Origin: Siphonodentalium dalli
Taxonomy: Eukaryota > Mollusca > Scaphopoda > Gadilida > Siphonodentaliidae
Direction of reading: 5' to 3'
Assembly (NCBI GenBank): GCA_032622095.1
Contig: CP136067.1
Span: 49,763,899-49,827,898 of the forward strand
Length of the DNA stretch: 64,000 nt
The translations under genes were made by a program, and so were the position numbers. Below, in pieces: positions 55,333-64,000 of the stretch (positions within the stretch are counted from its first letter, which is position 1; each line of letters begins with the position of its first letter). The notes beneath the pieces were generated by a model. That model searched no databases. It was not told the origin of the DNA and was given only the letters and a program-made list of their open reading frames with translations.

Positions 55333-55812
55333 AGGTACTCAATCCGATAAAACTCATCTCAATTACTATTTCAATGGCTTCGGGGGTCAAAAATATTTGA
55401 TTCGAGTCGAGGAAGTCACCCATCAAAGCTCAGATTTGTTAGATATCGATTTTAGAAATCTAATATTTTTCATTATCGGGAATTCTTTCTGGCCCAGTAC
55501 GTAGTCAAAATTGCGTGATTATTACCACTTGATTTTAGAGTTATCCATCCTTGTCTGTTTGAATAGAGTTTTGGTGTAATCATCTCGAGCAGGTTTCAAA
55601 ATTGACGGCAATTATTAGTACTCATCTCGAGAAATTAACAAATTTCAAAAATCAATATCTAATAACTCTGAGCTTTGTTTGATGGGTTCCTCGACTCGAA
55701 TCAAATATTTTTTACCCCCAAAGCCAAAGAAATAGTAATATAGGACCCTCTGATCGGATTGTTGTTGTTGGAATCTGTTGAGATGGGGACCCTCTTTACG
55801 GATTGAGTACCT
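55333..55812 (+). mobile_element. TTAA-target TIR element, copy 4
   Basis: Ends AGGTACTCAATCCGAT and CGGATTGAGTACCT are inverted; the right flank is TTAA, the left is mutated (TATT). The interior has ATTTGATTCGAGTCGAGGA and an inverted partner near 55690, so it is a fold-back version. Confidence 0.7.
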
Positions 55813-55982
55813 TTAAACATGTGAGAAATGGCATATTCGACTCGTTAGAATTTCGGGATACCCGATGTTTTGAAATACAAACAACTTCACTGCATGTATC
55901 ATCAGTTAAAGGATGGCACTCTATTTGCATGCCGTACATTAAGCTGACTTTTCACTGTCATAATTGTGATGTTCGATTAGAT

Positions 55983-56679
55983 ATGTTCGTAGCAAACGCC
56001 CTGTCTTATTCAGTTGTAATCTGGATTATTGTGCAAGTTGCAGAGAATTATGTGTTCATAAAAAGAACAGAGAATCATCTGCGATGCAGGAAACTATGTG
56101 AATACCAGGCGCAATGTTTGAGGGTCTACTTCAACAAAGGTAGATGCTTGATGATTACTGACCCTCGTAGTCTGTATGCATGGGAGGAAGTTCATAAATC
56201 AGAAATACCAGGGAAGGTCTGCACAACTCCAAACATTTGTAAAGGGGCAGAATTGTGTGTTCCGACCTTTCTGTCAGAACCAGGATATAGATGCGAAGCA
56301 ATAACAGATAGATTCGACATCCAAATATCAAATAAGAGTAGGACCTATGCTGTTGGATATTGCAAAGATCAGAGTAGACAATTACTGAGAGTGAGAAACC
56401 ATGATCATTGGTTTGATATATAGTAAGTTATATCCGAGCACATTCACATCTGAGAAGCATACCAGGATTCTGGATCAATGGGAAATTGATCAACAAAGGC
56501 ACAAGTTGGGTCACGGTTACAACAGTCAACAATGTGAGGCACACCGGCGGCAAACCTCACTTCACTGGTACCTTGGTGAACCAAATGGAGATGGTGATTG
56601 CTTGGAACTGAAGATGACTGACTATCTGATGAATGATATTCCCTGCTCAGAATTAGGGAAGTCATTTATTTGTGAGTGA
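55983..56679 (+). pseudogene. PAN/Apple plus C-type lectin gene, frame-broken
   Basis: From ATG at 55983 the frame gives a hydrophobic leader (ALSYSVVIWIIVQVAE), then a PAN/Apple-like Cys pattern (CRKLCEYQAQCLRVYFNKGRC) and a second Cys cluster (CTTPNICKGAELC), and stops at 56421. A C-type lectin domain follows in other frames: FWINGKLINKGTSW in one (about 56468) and HWYLGEPNGDGDCLEL through NDIPCSELGKSFICE in another. EPN is the Ca-site motif of mannose-type lectins. A donor-like GTAAGT sits at 56423, but no acceptor with a credible intron length restores frame. Two frame breaks suggest a recent pseudogene or assembly errors. Related animal proteins are secreted lectins. Confidence 0.7.
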
Positions 56680-56735
56680 TCATGCTGTTAGAACTGAAAG
56701 GACACAGACTTTATATTCTTGAGTGATGAAGTTAA

Positions 56736-57269
56736 CCCATTCATGACGGAAATTGCGCTGGCGCAACATTAAAGACCCTGTGCCAATGCATTATCTTATA
56801 TTTGCCTAACAATTTTTTATGATTTTTTATCAAATTTTCTTATATTCTTTAACAATTTTTATTATTTTTTCTTACATTCTTTAACAATTTTATCATTTTA
56901 TCTAAACAATTTTTATTATTTTTTCTTACATTCTTTAACAATTTTATCATTTTTATCATTTTTTCTTACATTCGTCAACAATTTTATCATTTTTTCTTAC
57001 ATTCTTTATCATTTTTCATAATTTTTTTGTACATTCTTTAACAATTTTTTATCATTTTTCACTATTATTTCTTGCATTATTTACCATTTTTTTGTTATCA
57101 TTTTTTTCATTTTTTCTTACATTTTTTAACAATTATAAAAAATAATATAAAATTTGTTAGGCCAATGCGTTCTCTTATACATGTATATGCCAGGCGACCT
57201 ATGGTCGACTCGCATATATAAGAGAATGCATTGGCATAGGTTATTTAATCTTGCGCCAGCATGAAAGGG
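56736..57269. mobile_element. piggyBac-like MITE
   Basis: TTAA at 56732-56735 and 57270-57273 flanks ends CCCATTCATG and CATGAAAGGG. Inverted GCGCTGGCGCAA / TTGCGCCAGC motifs lie inside. TTAA target with CCC..GGG ends is the piggyBac signature. The core is an AT-rich minisatellite. Confidence 0.78.
56800..57140. repeat. AT-rich minisatellite
   Basis: Variants of TTTTTATCATTTTTTCTTAC and ATTCTTTAACAATTTT repeat about ten times inside the piggyBac-like MITE, between inverted CCAATGCATT/GGCCAATGCG motifs. Confidence 0.75.
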
Positions 57270-57273
57270 TTAA

Positions 57274-59160
57274 AGATTTATTATGGAAGATGTTTTCCTT
57301 GACAATAAAATATATTTGCATCAGTTAAACGAACATGGCTCTTTCCAAACCCAAAATGATGTATACATAATTTGGTAAGAGGTATCTCAGAACATGCCTA
57401 TACACGGAAGATTTCCGTCTTATATCTTATATTTTTCGACAACTTTTAGATAGTTTCGACTGTTTCGGTTCATTTTTGTAGTCATCGGTCGCGTACACAT
57501 TTCAAATGTAGACCATGTGAATAAAATCTGGATCTATCGTCGCTCTGTAACGTTTATGGTTCCACATAATTTTGATGATTAAAAAGAAGAGAAAGCAGAG
57601 CGTGAAGTTTATAAATAGTTTCATGTTAAGTGTCAGACGCACATTTTGACAACATTTCCTGGTATTTCAAAATGGATTTTCTCAAAATCTGTTCGGAATT
57701 TCTTTGCGACATTTTGGTACAAGCGATTATTGTGGCACAATATTTATGAACCATCGACCCGTTGGATATTATAACCTCATTTACTTTACTTTTACGACAT
57801 GAACAATATTTTTAATTTCACTGTTTCGTGTACCAAGAACTTCTGTTAAGTATTTGTTTTCCAAAAGTGCAGTTCATATATCCATGTTATCATATCTGAA
57901 GATCATGAGGAGATACTTAATTTTTCTTGAATGGTGAAATTTAATGATTTTTTAAACTAGAAAGGCAACTACCCATAAATAAGTTTCTATATTTGAGAAT
58001 GTTCATGTTATGCCTGTCGATCAATGATAAATTGGGCTGAGATGAGTTCAACACCGGTCATGGATTCACAACCAAGCTCAGCTGACCACTATATCTCTTA
58101 ACACTGTGGCATAATTCCAGTTGATTGCTCCATGCTTGAGTGGATCACATTGTATATATCAACATTTATTTGGGCTGGAATATGTGTGTCTTCTTTATAA
58201 TATATGGGGTTTATGATGCTATATTATGTAATTAAACATCTAGCTCAACATTATAATACTAATGAAGCCTCCTCTCATATATAGAGCCAAGACAATAAGC
58301 TATTAGGTGATTGGAGTGTTGTGTGAAATTATTAATTATTCTAGTAGTTCTTGGTACCGAAAGAGAAAAAAGAAAATAATATTTTCATCCTCTCAAATGT
58401 ATTAAATTCCATTTTTTGTTTCGTCTCTTAATAATTGCTCAGATTATATATGTACAATGAAGTTGATGATAAGTAGAATTCAAGGAGTTTTGCCAGATAG
58501 AACCAGAGAAATTCTTTGTTGAAAATATCTTGTAATTTTTTGGCTGGATTTATGCAAAACGTGCGCCCCCCCTTAAGATAACATGCACCATATACATATT
58601 CCGGACTTAAGTTTCCGTTTCTAGAATTTCGATAAATTCAAATGGCACAGTCTTTGTTCTGGACCCGAACACATTGTATTCGAATTCAAGAGAAGAAACT
58701 GTATCGGTGTCAACAGGATGTCACTTTATGTTTAGTTTAGTTTATTTGGGTTTATCGTTATTCAGCTGCCAAGCCACGTGACGTCGTCAGTTTTACTTGT
58801 GGGGAAAATACAGTGGGGAGGGTTAATCTCGCCTGGAAATCATTGCACTGCACGTGGAAACCATAAACTAACCCACATAAACTGACCAACTTGCCCAGAT
58901 ACACGAATCCTCCTGATCGCAAATCCGCGTTTATTTCGAACAACCATCGCCATCGTGGGGCGAACGCGCCTCGTTTCTTACACAAAATGTGCGCCTCACT
59001 CATATCATGCAATAGTGGAGCGGACGGAACCGATTTCAGAAAGTTTTGTCCATCGGCACCACACACGGGCTTGTGATACATCATTTTGAAGGTTATGACA
59101 TTCCGCATCGGATAGGACCCGGTGTGAAATATACAAATGATGCAAAAGATGATTTTTAGC
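57274..59160. other. Intergenic DNA without recognised gene
   Basis: AT-rich. A minus-strand open frame of 138 codons (58758-59174) has a hydrophobic start but no family I recognise, and I do not call it. Confidence 0.45.
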
Positions 59161-59163
59161 TGA

Positions 59164-60190
59164 TTAAGTGCCAAAATTCAGCAAAAATCCCTGTTTTTGT
59201 AAAATTCGGCAAAATGAGAAATAAAAGTATAGAAACGGGAACATTTTGCGCTGAATATTGTAGTCTACATATCTCTAGATATTTACTATGATAGTGGTAC
59301 GATTTCTCTGATATAACGAAGATTGTTTTTAGATTTATTGTAAAAATAGACAAAACAGCGCAATTTATCATTTCTTTTGCCTCACTTAATGGGCGATAGA
59401 TCAATATTGTTCTGACCGGGGATATCGTATATAGTCTAGAAAAGTGCGTATATATATACCGCATACGACAGTATGCTGAATGTGTCATCATATATAACAA
59501 GTGATGTGTTATGTAAGATTATTTCAACCCTCACCCCAAAATTCAGCAAAAAGTCACTGTTTTAGGGAAATTCGGCACAAATGAACACAAATGAACAGGT
59601 ATTCGGGATATGTTTGTGCTACGATATAGCATGTTACACACTTCTAAATACAAAGTAATGCAATGCCATGATTGCGGTGATAGATGTAAAAATTTCTTAA
59701 ATTTACGTGGAAAATAGACAAAAAATCATTCATTTTCAGTTGTTTCGCCCCTCATAATAGGCGTTTATTCAGTATTGCATTGAATGGAGATCCCGTATAT
59801 CATATAGAAACCTGTGGAAATATATACTGCATACGATTGTAGGATAAGGATGTCATTCTTTGCCATAGATGCTATGTGGTGGTAGATTGTGTCATCCCCA
59901 CCCCAAAATTCAGAAGAAACAAAATCAGTTTTAGAAATTTCGGTATGGCAGAATACGAAAGCACAACTCCGATTATTTTGTGCTATTATAATGAAGTCTA
60001 CCCACTTCGAGATATACATTATGATAACGTCATGGTATAATTTACAGATGGCAACATTTCGGAGTTTTCTGATGAAAGTAGACCGAAAATCGTGAAATAT
60101 AAACTTGTTTTGCCCCTCTATATACATAGGTGATAATTCAATTCCATTTTGAACAATAATCCAGGACAAGCTCTCAAGAGTTGACGAGAC
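59164..60190. repeat. Diverged ~365-bp tandem triplication
   Basis: Units start at CCAAAATTCAGCAAAAA (59170), CCCAAAATTCAGCAAAAAG (59535) and CCCAAAATTCAGAAGAAAC (59900). Each then has AATTCGGCA-like, a CTACATATCTCTAGATAT-like line and TTTGCC(C)CTC blocks in the same order. Identity is low, so the event is old. Minus-strand frames of 114 and 169 codons lie in the units; coding is unproven. Confidence 0.65.
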
Positions 60191-60200
60191 ACATAATGCA

Positions 60201-60706
60201 TATGAATGTTTTCGGATTGTATCATCTTCTGTCGCATGTGTTTGGTTACGGTATTGTACCCATCGAACAAACACGGAATATTCCTATACACATTTATGCA
60301 TTATGCACATACCTTATCAAGCTGAGGCTTTTGATAGTTACTTGAGTTGAAGAAATTACATCATTGTATATGTTTACTTCGCATAATATAGCTTCACAGT
60401 TGTATAAGATTATACGTATCGGGAGGTTTAGTGTTAATAACCAGGTTCAGCCACAGTACATGTAACTTGTAACGTTTGTTGCCATTACCAACGGAATCAC
60501 CTGACCATTCCGCTTACACGTACAACATCAAACAACCGTTTAGACGTTTTGTGTCAAATGTGAAGCATTGCGAAATGTGTATATCAGAGGGGTGTCCAAT
60601 CTTTATATCAATCGACGAACCTGTGCTCAGTGAACGTTTGTTAAATTCTTCAGCAGCGGTGACCACGCCGTTACTTTTGCCAAATGGGTCGTTGGTACGA
60701 CTTCCT
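60201..60706 (+). repeat. Left arm of large inverted repeat
   Basis: From TATGAATGTTTTCGGATTG to TTGCCAAATGGGTCGTTG, this arm is the reverse complement, at moderate divergence, of 63446-64000. Shared blocks include AGCTTCACAGTTGTATAAGA, AACCGTTTAGACGTTTTGTG and GGGTGTCCAATCTTTATATC. Confidence 0.8.
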
Positions 60707-61665
60707 TTACACCGTTGATCGTCTGCAACCTGGAACCGATGGAAGCCAAAGTTTGTTTGTATCTGGGTGCAGAAATGTTCTCCAATGCGGTCGCATAGCC
60801 TACTATTCTTCGATACACATAGAGGGGTTTTAGCGACCAATGGACATGAACTACCCACGAGACGGCACAGCCATTAAGGTGAGCTCGCGATCTCACCACA
60901 TCTATTCGTGGCTCAACCCTGCACGTTGAGCCAAGGGGTCGTGTTTGGAATGAACCTGCAGCCACCGGGACTTGATGTTCCCCCATGGCTGCCACTTCCC
61001 TTTAATCATATAATAGAATAATTGTTTTACATCAACGGTACTGTACAACCAGTATATATACTGTATTTCTGTGGCTCTCCTATCTGGGAGTCATCATCCA
61101 CGACTTTGCCCTATGGGGACCTTCCCACAGTATTTGGGGTTTTAATGCGTCACGATCTTCTTGGTCACAGCCATCAAATCGAGCCTTGTCATCAACCTTG
61201 CGATGTTCTTTAATTCTATATATCGTCCTTGAATCCCCATTGGGGTACCGTGGCGCCGTTTTTGGGTTGGGCCATATTTCTTGGAATATGATGACGAACA
61301 GATGCCGTAATATCTCCAAGACCTTGCTCATTACATGTCCAATTTATCTGACCATGTATGTCTGCCAAAGTGTCAGGAAGAATATATTTCTTATATGCAT
61401 TTGGTTTCACTTCAGGATAGGGTGGTTTTGGTTCAGCTCTTTGAAACCCATCCCCATTGCTTATATGGTAGCAGAAAGTACTGCTGTATTGTCATGTGAT
61501 CATATAGACCCATAATAGGTTCGTTAAGCTTCTGAGCATTTGTGAATTTCCAGACCTTCCAGGAGTCACATATGGCATATTCTGCCAATATCTGTGTTCT
61601 CTACCATAGCTGATGCCTGATCCATGCTGCTTATTGAGGTATAAGTGGGCTCGTGATAATCAGTT
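60707..61665. other. Spacer without recognised gene
   Basis: Between the left arm and the protease-like sequence. Minus-strand frames of 64-122 codons occur, but I find no reverse transcriptase or integrase motif, so the pol region after protease is absent or unrecognisable. Confidence 0.4.
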
Positions 61666-63002
61666 TCAATAGTTCCAATTCCTTCTGGGGAATTTGTGTT
61701 GATCTGACAAGTGACGAGAAGATACTATCTCTGGCAGAGTTTCCGATGAGTCAGATGATACAACTCGGTATGCCTTGTTCCTTTCGTTGGACTCAATGAT
61801 CAGCAGCTCGTGTGCTACATCATTTATGTAACATATGGTATTTATCTTCCGATAAGTAGTCATACAGTTTCTTGAGAGCATGGAAACTGTTGCTCCAGTA
61901 CCAATCAGAAACCTCACTGGCTGCCCATACAGATTGCAATCTAAATACAGCTCCCCTCTTCAGAAGAGCTGTATCTAACAAACTCGTTGGAGTTACGATG
62001 TCCACTTGTGTTCTGCTGGTCTCCCCTACCACGATATGCATTATGGCACATGTCGCGTGGATTGTGAGAAGTTCTGCATCTGGTGCGTTCTTTGTATTCG
62101 TTCGTGTTATAATCAAGATTATCATTATAATTATGTCTCCATTGTCTATCGTCACGATAGTCCCTCCAGGACTCATTTGTGTTACCCTTTTTCTCCTTGT
62201 TTTGGTTCTCCAAGTTTGTCATTCTTTGTTAATCTCCCCTTTACACCTCTTCACATCAGTCAATATTTGTTTTATGTCCTTCATCTCAGAGATGGACTGT
62301 GATGTCTCGGACGGTTGTGAGCTATTTTGAGCTTTCCCATTAGAACCAGTTTGGGGCTTCAGATCATCTCTTATCTTTTTTAGTTCTTCAAACTCTATAT
62401 TTTTGCTTTGTGTTGTGTCTGCTTCATTTACTACCATAGCATAGTGTTTAGCCCTATGTTTTTCAGACTTGGCAAAAGCCACTAATTCAAACACATGTCT
62501 TATGCTCTCACCAAGAGAGCCCAGTCGTGCTTGTTGTACAATGAGCCGTATATATATCTGGATCATACAACCCACCAATGAACTGGTCCTTTGCCAAGGC
62601 GTCTCTCAATTCGTGTGTTGCAGTATGATATAATATATTGGTCAGACGTCGGTACCCCACCCTTGCCCTTTGTCGTCGTGCACGCAATTGTACCATCTGG
62701 TCAGTCTGGTTTTTGGGAGCAAATCGGCCTTTTATCGCACCAACAAGAACGTTGTAGTCTTCTTCTCGTCCTTGGAGTAGGTCACCGAGTGTTCCTTGCG
62801 CCAATCATCTCAAGGATGCGCATAGATAAAGGCCCATGTCATCAGTTTCCAATCCATTTATATTGGAACAAATTTCAAAGTGTGCTTGGTAATCTAACCA
62901 TGATCTTGTGACATCATAGCTATCTGGTGTCACAAATTGTTTCCGTTTTTCACCGGATTTTCTAGAATTTTTTTGGTTCGGGCGATATTTAGCGCAATGC
63001 AT
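61666..63002 (-). pseudogene. Decayed Ty3/gypsy-type gag-protease remnant
   Basis: On the - strand, frames run gag then protease. Gag-like: TRSWLDYQAHFEICSNIN, then after an in-frame stop GTLGDLLQGREEDYNVLVGA and LRDALAKDQFIGGLYDP, then in another frame SLGESIRHVFELVAFAKSEK. A protease-like LIGTGATVSMLS lies at about 61900; retropepsins have DTGA there, so the catalytic Asp is Gly. Stops, frameshifts, this substitution and loss of reverse transcriptase show a dead element. No LTRs were identified; the flanking arms are inverted, not direct. Confidence 0.75.
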
Positions 63003-63445
63003 TACAATGGATGCCTACCGTAAATCATTATTTGCTGTGTTGGAACTTGACAGCTTACGCATAATAACCTACTGCACGCATGAATTACGCATATGGTGCT
63101 ACAGGTACATCACTAGAATATGTGTTCTTTCTATCAGTTGTCGATTTTCAATAGCTGTAGTTACGATTACGGATTCGAGAAACCCAAGTATATGGGCACG
63201 CGAGTTTTGCATGCATTCATCTAGTGTACAACTAACAATATTTATCATGTAAACAACATAATTAAATACAAACATAACTATATCACAATACTGTGTGTGG
63301 CAAGAAGATTGAATGCAATGAACGGCACTATTTTCTCCCAAATGGACTCGCAATCGTCACTTCTGTAAAAATGTGTTTAGACCGTACGAAACACATACGC
63401 CTACTATAAGCTATACTCGTAATTCCTATATGTATAGTACTACTA

Positions 63446-64000
63446 TAATGGTAGTTCGTACAACAACCCATTTGGGAAAAGTAACGACGTGGTCACCGCT
63501 ACTGAAGAATTTAACAAAAGTTCACTAAGCACATGTTCGTCGATTGATATAAAGATTGGACACCCCTCTGATACACATTTCGCAATGCTGCACATTTGAC
63601 ACAAAACGTCTAAACGGTTGTTTGATTGTGTACGTGTAAGCGGAATGGTCATGTGAGTCAGGTGATTTCGTTGGTAATGGCAACACGTGTTAAAAGTTAC
63701 ATGCATGTACTGTGGCTGGACCTGGTTATTAACAAACACTATAAACCTCCAAATATGTATAATCTTATACAACTGTGAAGCTATATTATGCGAAGTAAAC
63801 ATATACAATGATGTAATTTCTTCAACTCAAGTAGCTACCAAACGCCTCAGCTTGATAAGGTATGTGTATAATGCATAAATGTGTACAGGAATATTCCGTG
63901 TTTGTCTCATCTTGCAATGTATTGTACTGTTGGGGCGATAGGTGCAATAACGTAACCAAACAAATGTGACAGAAGATAATTCAATCCGAAAACATTCATA
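63446..64000 (-). repeat. Right arm of large inverted repeat
   Basis: Reverse-complement partner of 60201-60706. It runs to the window edge, so the arm may continue beyond it. Confidence 0.8.

Noticed and set aside
56423-56465. A 43-bp intron joining the PAN and lectin frames
   Set aside because: GTAAGT is a good donor, but the acceptor at 56465 recreates a TAG stop and the intron would be far too short; frame-breaking mutation is simpler.
58758-59174. 138-codon minus-strand frame
   Set aside because: Hydrophobic start but no recognisable family, splice evidence or poly(A) signal; left uncalled.
60201-64000. Arms as LTRs of the gag-protease element
   Set aside because: They are inverted relative to each other, whereas LTRs are direct repeats.
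1-64000. tRNA, rRNA or CRISPR loci
   Set aside because: No cloverleaf-like GTTCRANNC context with matching stems, no rRNA text, and the tandem repeats lack the short-repeat/unique-spacer pattern.

Overview
This is eukaryotic nuclear DNA from an invertebrate animal, most likely a marine lophotrochozoan such as a mollusc. That placement is inferred from a spliced animal-type RPS11 gene, GC-poor intergenic DNA, and dense repeats carrying 'CGTCCGTCCGTC' and 'CCAAGATGGCCGCC' strings; no marker settles the species. Nearly all of the 64 kb is intron or transposon. The only secure protein gene is RPS11 (ribosomal protein uS17), on the + strand from about 2.7 kb to 27.9 kb. A weak candidate gene runs the opposite way just upstream (1.5-2.3 kb, - strand).

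The most interesting feature is inside RPS11. Its last intron is about 23.9 kb (3908-27767), and the two long introns carry eleven copies of a C/D-box snoRNA. The guide element matches SNORD35 (U35; yeast snR73): it can pair with the conserved LSU rRNA segment AGACCGTCGTGA and places the methylated C opposite the fifth base upstream of box D'. Human SNORD35B also lies in an RPS11 intron, so the guide-host pairing looks ancient, but here it has been amplified. Nine copies (4-11 and the decayed unit between 6 and 7) ride on a ~1.12-kb tandem unit between 14.2 and 25.6 kb; copies 1-3 are single. Eight copies keep C box, guide and D box, and three carry substitutions. Several transposons have landed inside the units, one of them right at the terminal stem of a snoRNA.

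Layout: 0-2.7 kb, upstream DNA and a candidate divergent gene; 2.7-27.9 kb, RPS11 with its snoRNA array, hAT-like, Helitron, Harbinger-like, TTAA-target and Helentron-like (HINE) elements; 28-32 kb, patchwork of Helentron-like pieces; 32.8-43.2 kb, three more HINE copies with a ~161-bp satellite core, one nested in a TTAA-target element, and a Helitron at 40.6 kb; 44.2 kb, LINE fragment; 46.5-53.7 kb, eight - strand Helitrons joined exactly head to tail, then three + strand Helitrons joined in the same way; 55.3-57.3 kb, TTAA-target element, a broken PAN/C-type-lectin gene and a piggyBac-like MITE; 59.2-64 kb, a diverged ~365-bp tandem triplication and a decayed Ty3/gypsy-type gag-protease block between long inverted arms.

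No tRNA, rRNA, CRISPR array or bacterial-type operon was seen.
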